64,000 nucleotides of DNA from an uncultured Prevotella sp. (lineage in GTDB: Bacteria; Bacteroidota; Bacteroidia; Bacteroidales; Bacteroidaceae). Positions 1-7,540 of the stretch are shown piece after piece. The notes below the pieces were generated by a model. It did not search any database and had not been told where the DNA came from. It saw nothing but the letters and a program-made list of their open reading frames with translations. Positions within the stretch are counted from its first letter, which is position 1, and each line of letters begins with the position of its first letter. Location: positions 1 to 64,000 of the forward strand of contig UQZX01000014.1 of NCBI GenBank assembly GCA_900545525.1, in the 5' to 3' direction. The position numbers were made by a program, and so were the translations under genes.

Positions 1-91
1 TTCTATTTCGAGAAAAAAGAAATGTTAAATTTTAGGAATTATCAGGACAAAAAGACGGGGCGGTCTCCTGTGATTCCCCAAAAAGAGCCCC

Positions 92-188
92 CCTATAATC
101 CCCCAATGGGGTACTGAGTTGGTGTTTCTGTGATTCGGTATCCCCCCCTTGGGGGATTATAGGAGGCCGTTCATTGGGATTATAGGGG
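92..188. repeat. G/C-run inverted repeat upstream of greA
   Basis: The arm at 92-106 (CCTATAATCCCCCAA) is the exact reverse complement of 149-163. A second related right arm lies at 173-188 (ATTGGGATTATAGGGG). The DNA can fold in two alternative ways. No reading frame is visible in 1-237, so this stretch is non-coding spacer plus this structure. Its function is unknown. Confidence 0.6.
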
Positions 189-237
189 CCGCAATATTTT
201 TAACGTCGATAAGTTTGGTACATTCGAAAATAATGCC

Positions 238-245
238 TATCTTTG
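238..245 (+). promoter_or_regulatory. -7 box of the greA promoter
   Basis: TATCTTTG matches the Bacteroidota -7 consensus TAnnTTTG. Transcription would begin near position 251, about 125 nt before greA, and run straight into the hairpin at 280-307. Confidence 0.6.
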
Positions 246-279
246 TAGTCGAAAAACAGATACATCGTTAGAATGAGGG

Positions 280-320
280 ATTCCGACATATAGAGTGATG
301 TCGGAATTCTTTCTTTTTTT
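280..320 (+). terminator. Intrinsic terminator inside the greA leader
   Basis: A perfect 10-bp stem (ATTCCGACAT / ATGTCGGAAT) with an 8-nt loop is followed by a T-rich run at 307-320. It lies between the predicted promoter and the greA start, so it should act as an attenuator and give a leader RNA of about 70 nt. Confidence 0.7.
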
Positions 321-375
321 TGATGTCTTTTCCACGAAACACAAATAATAAGTAAATAACTTAAAAGAAGAGATT

Positions 376-843
376 ATGGCTTATATGTCACAAGAAGGCT
401 ACGACAAGATGGTAGCCGAATTGAAACGCTTGGAAAGCGTAGAGCGCCCCAAGGCATCTGCCGCTATAGCAGAGGCTCGTGACAAGGGTGACCTTAGTGA
501 AAATTCCGAATATGATGCAGCCAAGGAGGCACAGGCACATCTTGAAGATAAGATCAATCAGATGAAGCGTGCCATTCAGGAGGCAAAGATCATCGACACC
601 TCACGTCTCAGCACCGACTCGGTGCAGATATTGTGCAAGGTGGAGATGACCAATCTCACGACAAAGGCAAAGATGAGCTATACCATAGTCAGTGAGAACG
701 AGGCCGATCTGCGTGCCGGAAAGATTTCGATAAAGACCCCCATTGCCCAGGGCTTGCTTGGCAAGAAGGTTGGCGACGAGGTGGAGATAACCATCCCGCG
801 CGGAAAAATAAAACTGCGTATTGACAATATCACGATCGACTAA
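376..843 (+). CDS. greA: Transcription elongation factor GreA
   Basis: GreA binds the secondary channel of RNA polymerase and stimulates cleavage of the backtracked transcript, rescuing arrested complexes in the cytoplasm. The 155 residues have the family's usual length and layout: an N-terminal antiparallel coiled coil (about 1-75) and a C-terminal FKBP-like domain (about 80-155). The coiled-coil tip reads GDLSENSEYDAAK; D39 and E42 correspond to the acidic pair that coordinates the catalytic Mg2+. The ATG at 376 follows a purine-rich stretch (AAAGAAGAGA). The HIT gene begins 21 bp downstream, so the two are probably one operon. The leader carries a terminator between promoter and gene, which suggests attenuation. 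Identification is secure. Confidence 0.96.
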   Translation: MAYMSQEGYDKMVAELKRLESVERPKASAAIAEARDKGDLSENSEYDAAKEAQAHLEDKINQMKRAIQEAKIIDTSRLSTDSVQILCKVEMTNLTTKAKMSYTIVSENEADLRAGKISIKTPIAQGLLGKKVGDEVEITIPRGKIKLRIDNITID

Positions 844-864
844 AAGAGCAGGGAGGAGAAATTT

Positions 865-1266
865 ATGGCAGGAATATTTGCGAAGATTGCGGCAGGAGAG
901 ATTCCGAGCTACAAGTGTGCCGAGAACGACAAGTTTTATGCGTTTCTCGACATAAACCCGCTGGTGAAGGGGCACACACTTGTCATACCGAAGCGCGAGG
1001 TTGACTATATCTTCGATCTGACTGACGAAGAGCTTGCCGGGATGACCGTGTTTGCCAAACGTGTTGCTGTGGCCATCAAGAAGGTTTTTCCGTGTATAAA
1101 GGTGGGTATGGCTGTGTTGGGGCTCGAGGTGCCTCATGCACACATACATCTCGTGCCGATGAACTCAGAGAAAGACATGCTTTTCTCCAATCCGAAGCTG
1201 AAGCTCAGTGACGATGAGTTTAAGGAAATTTCGGAGAGGATATATTCCGAATTTGAAAATTTATAA
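865..1266 (+). CDS. HIT family nucleotide-binding hydrolase
   Basis: A small cytoplasmic histidine-triad protein of 133 residues. The triad HAHIHLVP lies at residues 91-98; its central histidine is the nucleophile in this family, which hydrolyses nucleotide-phosphoramidate or dinucleoside-polyphosphate bonds. The N-terminus (IFAKIAAGEIPSYK) and the segment HTLVIPKREVD are typical of the HINT/HIT branch. A GGAG-containing ribosome site precedes the ATG. It lies 21 bp after greA on the same strand, an arrangement that implies co-transcription. The exact substrate cannot be read from sequence. Confidence 0.93.
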   Translation: MAGIFAKIAAGEIPSYKCAENDKFYAFLDINPLVKGHTLVIPKREVDYIFDLTDEELAGMTVFAKRVAVAIKKVFPCIKVGMAVLGLEVPHAHIHLVPMNSEKDMLFSNPKLKLSDDEFKEISERIYSEFENL

Positions 1267-1356
1267 TTGAAAATTGAGAATGGATAATTATGATTTGCTT
1301 TATTGGCAGTAAAGGTAATCATAATTATCCATTTTCAATTATCAATTCTCCATTAT
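1263..1356. terminator. Long AT-rich inverted repeat between convergent genes
   Basis: The arm at 1263-1295 (ATAATTGAAAATTGAGAATG...) is mirrored imperfectly by 1317-1356. The hairpin separates the convergent HIT and mannose-1-phosphate guanylyltransferase genes and probably terminates both. It overlaps the HIT stop codon. Confidence 0.6.
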
Positions 1357-1359
1357 AGA

Positions 1360-2451
1360 TTAAATGAACTTTTCACCGTACTTTATCTGCACCTCGTTCA
1401 CATATTTGCGTACGAGAGCCGAAGAGTCTCCCTTTTTGCAGATGAACAGTACGTTGTCTTTTTCGGCGACGATATATCCGTCGAGTCCGTTGATTACTGC
1501 GAGTTTGCCTTTGTCGAGCTTTATCACGTTGTTGCGGCAGTCCTCGAGAATCACGTCCGAATCAATTACCACATTGTCATCGTCATTGCGGTGCATGCAC
1601 TCGTACACAGAGTGCCATGTGCCCAAATCGGCCCATCCGAAGTCGCACAGCATGACGTGCACATTGTCGGTGCGCTCCAGTATGCCGTAGTCGATGGACA
1701 GGTTGGGGAACGACGAGAACCGGCTGTTTATGAAATCCTTGCCGTCGGTAAGCGTATAGTTGGGCTTGGTGTCGGCCAACAGGTCCATTTGTTCGGGGAA
1801 AAGCTTGCGGAGTACCTGTACCAAATAACGTGCATTTGCAAGGAAAAGTCCGGTGTTCCAGTAGAACTCGTTGCTCTCCATGAACATTCTGGCAAACTCG
1901 CGTTCCGGTTTCTCGGTGAACGACTGCACCTTGTAGACGTTCTCCATGTCCGACGGTGCTCCCGCCTGTATGTATCCGTAACCGGGTTCGGGCCTTGTCG
2001 GCTTTACGCCCATGGTGAGCACAATGTCGTGGCCGGCGACAAACTCAAATCCCTTGGCTACATTGTTGTCGAAAGCCTTTTCGTTGAGAACGAAGAGGTC
2101 GGACGGGGTTATGATGACGTTGGCTTCAGGGCAGCGCTGGTAAATGAGCGTATCGGCCCATGCCACGCTCGGAGCGGTGTTGCGGCTCACGGTTTCCGAA
2201 ATTATGTTTGCTTCGGGGAGGTCGGGCAGCTGCTCTCTTATGATGGCCTCAAATTCGACATTCGTGCATACATATATGTTTTCTTTGGGCATTATTTTTG
2301 CAAATCTGTCGAATGTGGTTTGTATAAGAGTGCGCCCGGTCCCGAAGAAGTCGATAAACTGTTTCGGCTTTTTCTCACGGCTGTACGGCCATAGTCTGCG
2401 GCCGCGTCCGCCGGCAAGAATCACACAAAAATTAGCGTTGTTCATGTCCAT
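1360..2451 (-). CDS. manC: Mannose-1-phosphate guanylyltransferase
   Basis: Transfers GMP from GTP to mannose-1-phosphate, giving GDP-mannose for polysaccharide, lipopolysaccharide or fucose-containing glycans. The nucleotidyltransferase signature LAGGRGRRLWPYSREKKPKQ is near the N-terminus, followed by SETVSRNTAPSVAWA and the FTEKPE motif of the sugar-binding region. At 363 residues it is the single-domain form, without the C-terminal cupin (isomerase) domain of bifunctional ManC/AlgA. ATG at 2451 is used; MNN two codons later is an alternative. The DUF362 gene lies upstream on the same strand with a 95-bp gap, so co-transcription is possible but not clear. Confidence 0.92.
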   Translation of the reverse strand: MDMNNANFCVILAGGRGRRLWPYSREKKPKQFIDFFGTGRTLIQTTFDRFAKIMPKENIYVCTNVEFEAIIREQLPDLPEANIISETVSRNTAPSVAWADTLIYQRCPEANVIITPSDLFVLNEKAFDNNVAKGFEFVAGHDIVLTMGVKPTRPEPGYGYIQAGAPSDMENVYKVQSFTEKPEREFARMFMESNEFYWNTGLFLANARYLVQVLRKLFPEQMDLLADTKPNYTLTDGKDFINSRFSSFPNLSIDYGILERTDNVHVMLCDFGWADLGTWHSVYECMHRNDDDNVVIDSDVILEDCRNNVIKLDKGKLAVINGLDGYIVAEKDNVLFICKKGDSSALVRKYVNEVQIKYGEKFI

Positions 2452-2546
2452 ATCAACAAAGTTTGTATTTCGCTTACTAAATTACGAAAATTCGTTGATA
2501 CGGACAAAGATTTTAAGTTTTTATTAGAAAAACACGCTAAAATCGG

Positions 2547-3509
2547 CTATTTCTTGTCGATGTTTATGATTTTATAGCTTTTGCTGCCGAGACCTATCTG
2601 TTCAGCATAGTCGACAATGTAAGTGCCGTGCTGACGGTTGATGCGCTCGATGAGCGGCTTGTTGTCGTCGCCGGGAGCAGCCTTGTGGTTGAAAACGAGG
2701 TCGAGACAGGCCTTGTCGAGTGCCACGGGGTCGGTGGATGCCAGTATGCCCATGTCTTTCAGTTTCGGGTCGGCGGGATGTGAGTCGCAGTCGCAGTCTA
2801 CGCTCATGTTGTTCATCACGTTGATGTATAGCACGCGTCCGCCGAACCACTCGTGTACGGCCTGTGCCGCTGCGGCCATCGACTCGAGGAAGTGGTCTTG
2901 TGCCGGCAGGTTCTGCCACAGTTCTCTCGTGCTCTGCACTTTTCCGGCCGTGTGTATGTAGGCCTTTCCGTTGGCTGAGGCCACGCCGATGCTTGCGTTT
3001 TTCAGCACTCCGCCGAATCCTCCCATGGCGTGTCCCTTGAAGTGGGCCAGATTTATCATCCAGTCGTAGTAGCCCAGATGGCTGCCCACGATGTTGTATT
3101 TAAGGTGTTTCTTGTCCTTTACGGGTATGCGCAGGTCGCCTTGCTCGTCCATCAGGTCGACGGCAAACAGTGAGTCGAATCCGTGTTCGTGTATCGTCTG
3201 CCAGTGGGCTTCGAAGGTGTTGCGCTTGCCGTTGTACGCAGTGTTACATTCCACGATGGTGCCGTTTACGTTGTCCACGAGGTTGCGTATCAGCGTTGGC
3301 TTCAGATAGTTGTGCCCTCCGGCTTCTCCGGTGCTTATCTTCACGGCCACACGCCCTTCGGCCTTTTGTCCCAGTGCCTTATATATCCTTACGAGTGCTT
3401 CGGGGCTGATTTCTTTTGTGAAGTACACTTTCGACTGGCAGAATCCGGCCACCGACATCATCATGACGGCGGCCATGGCAAATAGTTTTTTCCTGTTCAT
3501 AACTTCCAT
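2547..3509 (-). CDS. Exported DUF362 domain protein
   Basis: 320 residues with an N-terminal signal peptide (hydrophobic MAAVMMMSVAGFCQ) and a single DUF362 domain. The family hallmark HAMGGFGGVLKNASIGVAS is clearly present, with DCDCDSH further on. DUF362 proteins are often fused to ferredoxin domains; this one has none. The biochemical role is not established. ATG at 3509 or the ATG three codons later (3500) could start translation; the second gives a more usual signal peptide (MNRKKLF). A TAACTTTG box on the minus strand lies about 45 bp upstream. Confidence 0.85.
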   Translation of the reverse strand: MEVMNRKKLFAMAAVMMMSVAGFCQSKVYFTKEISPEALVRIYKALGQKAEGRVAVKISTGEAGGHNYLKPTLIRNLVDNVNGTIVECNTAYNGKRNTFEAHWQTIHEHGFDSLFAVDLMDEQGDLRIPVKDKKHLKYNIVGSHLGYYDWMINLAHFKGHAMGGFGGVLKNASIGVASANGKAYIHTAGKVQSTRELWQNLPAQDHFLESMAAAAQAVHEWFGGRVLYINVMNNMSVDCDCDSHPADPKLKDMGILASTDPVALDKACLDLVFNHKAAPGDDNKPLIERINRQHGTYIVDYAEQIGLGSKSYKIINIDKK

Positions 3510-3549
3510 GTATAATATTTGTTGGTAATGTATTTGGGTTTATGTGCTG

Positions 3550-3557
3550 CAAAGTTA
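3550..3557 (-). promoter_or_regulatory. -7 box of the DUF362 gene
   Basis: The minus strand reads TAACTTTG, matching TAnnTTTG, 41 bp upstream of the DUF362 start. Confidence 0.5.
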
Positions 3558-3665
3558 CTCATATTTGGTAGAACAGGGTGTAAACAAATTATGAATATAG
3601 TAACCAAATTTACAGATTTTGCTATTTTTTCGTTGTAAAAGTTTGCGGTTTCAGATTTTTATCAT

Positions 3666-3673
3666 TACCTTTG
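3666..3673 (+). promoter_or_regulatory. -7 box of tRNA-Leu
   Basis: TACCTTTG lies 15 bp before the mature tRNA 5' end, the spacing expected for a short 5' leader. Confidence 0.65.
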
Positions 3674-3687
3674 CAACCGCAAACAGC

Positions 3688-3769
3688 GCCCAGATGGCGG
3701 AATCGGTAGACGCGCTGGTCTCAAACACCAGTGGGGCAACCCATCCCGGTTCGAGCCCGGGTCTGGGTA
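3688..3769 (+). tRNA. tRNA-Leu (anticodon CAA)
   Basis: The acceptor stem GCCCAGA pairs with TCTGGGT, with discriminator base A at 3769. The anticodon arm CTGGT-CTCAAAC-ACCAG places CAA as anticodon (reads UUG). The short variable arm and the T arm CCCGG-TTCGAGC-CCGGG are intact. CCA is not encoded. The D-loop sequence AATCGGTAGACGCG is typical of tRNA-Leu. Its 3' end faces accessory DNA and is a plausible integration target for mobile elements, but no second copy of the 3' end was found in the window. Confidence 0.96.
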
Positions 3770-3774
3770 CGAGT

Positions 3775-3820
3775 AAATTGGCTAAGTCGTTGAAAATCAA
3801 CACTTGGCCAATTTTATTTT
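3775..3820 (+). terminator. Terminator after tRNA-Leu
   Basis: The stem AAATTGGCTAAGT (3775-3787) pairs with ACTTGGCCAATTT (3802-3814) with one wobble. The inner hairpin GTTGA-AAA-TCAAC lies within it and TTTTATTTTA follows. Confidence 0.75.
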
Positions 3821-3935
3821 ATCCCCATTGTTCCCAATTTGTTCCCGTACAGCCATTCTAATCAATATATTAAATGCTTTTGAATGCTACTAAATAAACC
3901 TGTTAAACTATATATGAGTCAACGGATTTTATAAA

Positions 3936-3963
3936 GCCCATAGGTACTGATTGACCTATGGGC
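3936..3963 (-). terminator. Terminator of the GH8 operon
   Basis: GCCCATAGGT / ACCTATGGGC form a perfect stem with an 8-nt loop. On the minus strand it is followed by TTTATAAAATC. It lies 80 bp beyond the GH8 stop codon. Confidence 0.65.
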
Positions 3964-4044
3964 AGCATAGTTTTTGAAGCATCTTCAGCTTATATTGTGA
4001 ATTGCTTTTTGTTCATACAACAAGCTTTCATCGTCCGTTTCAGA

Positions 4045-5259
4045 TTAGAAGTCCAGCGAGAAGTGTCCGGACACGTGCAGCATGGAAAGGAAATACACCA
4101 AACCTTCATAATAGCGAAATTTGCCTGTTGGAGGTTGTACGTCCCACAGGCGTTTAACGTATTCACGAGCTAGTTCGCGCTGTTCCGGCACATTTGAGTG
4201 GGCAAGGGTTATTGCGCCAACAGCATTAGCACCGGCCATGCCGCAAGAATATTGTCCGAAAGCCCTTGAACCATCTAGAGAGAAATGGCCGTGCTTGAAT
4301 CCATCTTTCTTGAAGAACGCAAGCAGATGGCCCATAACGGTCTCTTGGTTTCGCCTGTCCTTCCCACAAAGATAGTAATCCATGCCTACGTTCATTGGGC
4401 AGCGGATGGCATCGTACATATATAAGGATGTGTCATAAGTGGCATTAGGCCAGGCATAGGCTTTTCCGTCAAACTGGCTATAATCGGGATATAGACCAGT
4501 GATGGAGTTTGCTGATGCGATGAGATGCTGGCGGGCTGCTGTTGCAGCCTTTTTCCAGAACGGACGGTTGGCGGTCGCCGTGCGTGCCCATTTGTCAATG
4601 AAAGCGGGAAGCTGGTAGGAGGGGTCGGTAAAACCATGCCCCGTCCGAGTGGGAACAAAAGTAACCAACCTGCTGTCGCTGTCAAAAAGATTGTAAACTC
4701 CACTCTCTATGCTATTCTTATTCATTACTTTTGCCAATATTTTGTTGGCTTCGTCACTGTAATGGGGTTCGTCCCAACGTTCAGAAGCAAGGAATAAGGC
4801 AGTGACAAAATACAACTCACCGTCCGAAGCATTGCTCCCTCCAATCTTGGTGCCGTCTGACTTGCACTGCCAACAGAAATAGCCATCCCATGCGGAATCG
4901 GATGAAAAGGCCATGTATCGTTTCGCCCACTTCCAAAGTTTATCGAACTGTTCACGGTGATCCAACTGTACGCAAATCATCATGCCATACGACATTCCTT
5001 CGGTGCGCACGTCATTGTTTCCTGTATCCAAGATAAAGGCTGTGCCATCCGGACCTTCATAGTAGACCGATTTTTCATCGCCTGCTTCATAGCAGCTTAA
5101 ATCTGCCGGGGTGAAGAAATGTTCCCATATTTTCTCAATCCGTTCGTTAACTTCCTTCTCGCTCTTTCCCAATAATGAGACAAACAGGTTTTCGGCATGT
5201 GTTCCCAACGACATCGTAATAAAAAGCAACGCTGCCAAGACGATTTTCCACTTCATCAT
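4045..5259 (-). CDS. GH8 glycoside hydrolase, probable exo-oligoxylanase
   Basis: 404 residues with a signal peptide (about 1-22), so it acts outside the cytoplasm. The GH8 (alpha/alpha)6 fold is shown by NNDVRTEGMSYGMMICVQLD, whose E87 is the expected catalytic acid, and by GGSNASDGELYFVTALFLAS. These segments resemble the reducing-end xylose-releasing exo-oligoxylanase branch more than endo-glucanases or chitosanases. It is the last gene of a minus-strand set with the flavodoxin gene (79-bp gap) and the DUF1349 lipoprotein. A hairpin terminator lies downstream. The neighbouring mobilisation genes suggest it arrived as cargo. Substrate (xylo-oligosaccharide) is inferred from family similarity only. 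Confidence 0.88.
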   Translation of the reverse strand: MMKWKIVLAALLFITMSLGTHAENLFVSLLGKSEKEVNERIEKIWEHFFTPADLSCYEAGDEKSVYYEGPDGTAFILDTGNNDVRTEGMSYGMMICVQLDHREQFDKLWKWAKRYMAFSSDSAWDGYFCWQCKSDGTKIGGSNASDGELYFVTALFLASERWDEPHYSDEANKILAKVMNKNSIESGVYNLFDSDSRLVTFVPTRTGHGFTDPSYQLPAFIDKWARTATANRPFWKKAATAARQHLIASANSITGLYPDYSQFDGKAYAWPNATYDTSLYMYDAIRCPMNVGMDYYLCGKDRRNQETVMGHLLAFFKKDGFKHGHFSLDGSRAFGQYSCGMAGANAVGAITLAHSNVPEQRELAREYVKRLWDVQPPTGKFRYYEGLVYFLSMLHVSGHFSLDF

Positions 5260-5338
5260 GAAAATTACTTGTTAATTTTACACCGCATTAAGGTCGCCAT
5301 AAAATTGTGGATTGCTCCGAACGATGTAAATTTAAGAA

Positions 5339-5887
5339 TCAAAATTCTTTTCCTATATCGTAAATCTTTTGAAGATGCTTTGTATGTGAAATCGCGCCTT
5401 TCTCGCTGACGTTATTCATAAAATAGTGAGCACTGTTTTTCCATCCTCTGTCTTGTGCAATGAGTTCAAAAGAACGCACTATGCCGTCAAATACGTGAGG
5501 ATCATCCAGTTCACCGCATGAGATAAGCATACATTCCTTGATAGGCACATCCTTCTTGCCTATGATAAAGGAATAGAACTTGTCTATGACAGCTTTTATC
5601 TGAGAAGGGAATGTGTACCAATACAAAGGGGTGCAGAATACAATTGCATCACTTTCTGCCATTAAGGAAGCCAACTCATTGAAGTCATCGTCAAAAACAC
5701 AGGCTTTGTTATCCTTGCTGAAACATTGGTCACAAGCCCGGCAACCTTGAATATGTTTATGTGCAGCCTCAAACCGCATCACTCGGTTTCCAACTTCTGA
5801 CGCACCACGTGCAAAGGCTTCAGCCATGAGGTCGCTGTTACCGTCTCTACGTGGACTGCCGGTTAAAATCAATATGCGTTTACTCAT
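5339..5887 (-). CDS. Flavodoxin-fold NAD(P)H-dependent FMN reductase
   Basis: 182 residues with a flavodoxin-like fold. The FMN phosphate loop is LTGSPRRDGNSD (about 8-19), and the flavin-contacting segment is CTPLYWYTFPSQIKAVIDKFY. A cysteine cluster GCRACDQCF follows strand two, as in many reductases and iron-sulfur flavoproteins of this superfamily; whether it binds a cluster is uncertain. It is cytoplasmic by lack of a signal peptide. It sits 24 bp after the lipoprotein gene on the same strand, so the two are likely co-transcribed. No link to xylan metabolism is evident; such genes are common cargo near LuxR-type regulators. Confidence 0.85.
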   Translation of the reverse strand: MSKRILILTGSPRRDGNSDLMAEAFARGASEVGNRVMRFEAAHKHIQGCRACDQCFSKDNKACVFDDDFNELASLMAESDAIVFCTPLYWYTFPSQIKAVIDKFYSFIIGKKDVPIKECMLISCGELDDPHVFDGIVRSFELIAQDRGWKNSAHYFMNNVSEKGAISHTKHLQKIYDIGKEF

Positions 5888-5911
5888 TTTTAATTATCTA
5901 TTTTGGGTAAG

Positions 5912-6664
5912 TTATTCTCCCATGCGGAAGTCTCCCACATTGTCATGGCTTAATGTCACGTCTTCGATACGGCTTGTGCATCCGCCACGTTGCGGACACT
6001 GGCTGCTAATGCCGAGATAGATACTATCGGGGTAGTAGTTGCGGTACAGACGCACCATGTGCCACTCTTTTTTGTCCAATGAATAATAGCTGGCTATAGT
6101 CCGAGTGTCGGAAGATATTTTCATATAGACCGACTTTGCGTCTATCCGGTCATGGTTGTTATCATCGGACGTGCCTTGTGTCCGTACCGATACAATGCGG
6201 TGGTTGCCATATTCGTCCTGTTCAAAAGCAAGTTTCTGCCAAAGTGTATCGTTGACATACACAAAGAGGTCGGCGGCATTGTAAAGCCCCTCGGCTGTGA
6301 ATTCCGGGGTGACCTTGGCTGTCAGGGTAAATGGCTTGGTATTGTCTGTCGGAATCAACAACACGGGAAGCGTGTTGTTTGATAGCTTGCCCTCGTTAGG
6401 GTCGCAGAAGAAATCAAGTCCTTCCCTGCAACGGAACTCCAGCGCCCCATCGGCCAACAAGCTAACACATGTGTCCGCGCCATTGATGGAGCGGGTAAAA
6501 GTAACATCACCCACCTTTATTTCACATTCTGCCATCTGGCTACTTGTTGAGGTTGCGTTATCTGTCAAATTTGCCTCCTCCAATTTGGGCGAGTTCTTTT
6601 GCTGACAAGCAACTAATGTAATACACCCTATAAGGAATGCGCTGAATAAAACAGTCTTTTTCAT
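5912..6664 (-). CDS. DUF1349 lipoprotein
   Basis: 250 residues. The N-terminus MKKTVLFSAFLIGCITLVAC is a lipoprotein signal with lipid attachment at C20, so the protein should sit in the outer membrane or periplasm. The rest resembles DUF1349, a beta-sandwich related to concanavalin-like carbohydrate-binding folds: segments LEFRCREGLDFFCDP, DLFVYVNDTLWQKLAFEQDEYG, YYSLDKKEWHMVRLYR and LGISSQCPQRGG fit the repeated strand pattern. It is the first gene of the minus-strand set ending in GH8 and is divergent from the LuxR-type regulator. Binding to a glycan is possible but unproven. Confidence 0.75.
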   Translation of the reverse strand: MKKTVLFSAFLIGCITLVACQQKNSPKLEEANLTDNATSTSSQMAECEIKVGDVTFTRSINGADTCVSLLADGALEFRCREGLDFFCDPNEGKLSNNTLPVLLIPTDNTKPFTLTAKVTPEFTAEGLYNAADLFVYVNDTLWQKLAFEQDEYGNHRIVSVRTQGTSDDNNHDRIDAKSVYMKISSDTRTIASYYSLDKKEWHMVRLYRNYYPDSIYLGISSQCPQRGGCTSRIEDVTLSHDNVGDFRMGE

Positions 6665-6687
6665 CTTATTATTTCATTTATTATTTA

Positions 6688-6746
6688 TAATTTTGCCGGC
6701 AAAGTTAGGTAAAAAGGCAAAAACCTACAATGGTTAAAAATAACCA
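6688..6746. promoter_or_regulatory. Overlapping divergent promoters and operator-like repeat
   Basis: Plus-strand -7 box TAATTTTG (6688-6695) and minus-strand -7 box TAACTTTG (6707-6700) are joined by a perfect palindrome TTTGCCGGCAAA (6692-6703). The two promoters serve the regulator and the lipoprotein operon and cannot be occupied together. TGGTTA-AAAA-TAACCA (6731-6746) is a second inverted repeat 10 bp before the regulator start. Confidence 0.6.
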
Positions 6747-6755
6747 ATTAGTGGC

Positions 6756-7523
6756 ATGATAGAGCAAGAGAATGAACTAAAATCGCTGTTGACCGAACAA
6801 CCGTTTGAAGGCATTGAGAATACAGACCTGTTACTTGCCCAGACAAGGGCACGTGCGAAAGGTTTTGCCCTTGCCACCGAAGGTATAGCTGTAGTGTCTG
6901 ATTTCAAAAACAACGAATGCCACATTTACGCTGGCAGATTCGGACAAACTACAATGAATCTCCCTCAATATACGATTGACCATAATACGGCCTTTGAGAA
7001 CAGCATATTCAGCCAAACCGATGAAAACGAACTTATTGAACGTCATGTACTCGAACTACGTTTCTTCAACTTCATAAAAGAACTGCCAGTCAAAGAAAAA
7101 GCCTGTTTCTCGGCTTCATGTATTCTAAGTTTTTACAAAAAAGAAAGTAACGAGAGGGTGAAAATGTTGCATACAACGAGATATTTCGGTTATAGCTCCG
7201 ATGGGAGCGTCCTGTTCGGTTTGTGTACATACATTCCATATCCCGTCTCTTATGACCGACAAGACGGAATCATCTTTAATGTACTGACAGGAGAGGTGGT
7301 CGGGCGAGAAAAATATGAAGCAAGTGACCGGAAAATTCTTAGCCAACGGCAACTTGAAGTTCTGTCGTTAATAGCCAAGGGAGTGTCAAGCAAGCAGATT
7401 GCCGATAATCTCAATATATCGGTTCATACCGTAAATCGTCATCGGCAGGATATTTTGGCTGCATTGAAAGTCGCAAATACCGCATCGGCCGTGGAAATCG
7501 CGTTAAGAATGAATATTATTTAA
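6756..7523 (+). CDS. LuxR-type transcriptional regulator
   Basis: 255 residues. The C-terminal GerE-type helix-turn-helix (about 193-252) is clear: LSQRQLEVLSLIAKGVSSKQ followed by NLNISVHTVNRHRQDI. The N-terminal 190 residues have no response-regulator receiver and look like a PAS-type sensor region common to this Bacteroidota group; the ligand is unknown. It is divergent from the lipoprotein-flavodoxin-GH8 genes across a 91-bp region with overlapping promoters, so local control of those genes is the simplest inference. It converges with the relaxase gene, only 17 bp apart at the stop codons. Confidence 0.85.
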   Translation: MIEQENELKSLLTEQPFEGIENTDLLLAQTRARAKGFALATEGIAVVSDFKNNECHIYAGRFGQTTMNLPQYTIDHNTAFENSIFSQTDENELIERHVLELRFFNFIKELPVKEKACFSASCILSFYKKESNERVKMLHTTRYFGYSSDGSVLFGLCTYIPYPVSYDRQDGIIFNVLTGEVVGREKYEASDRKILSQRQLEVLSLIAKGVSSKQIADNLNISVHTVNRHRQDILAALKVANTASAVEIALRMNII

Positions 7524-7540
7524 TTCCTATAATGCCTTGA

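Noticed and set aside
1303..2394. 363-residue open frame on the plus strand opposite manC
   Set aside because: It mirrors the manC coding region, shows no family motifs and has a composition expected of antisense frames; manC is unmistakable.
3775..3880. Integrase remnant beside tRNA-Leu (18-residue minus-strand frame beginning MAVREQIGNNG)
   Set aside because: Too short to support, and the segment is better explained by the tRNA terminator. A longer frame is broken by stops.
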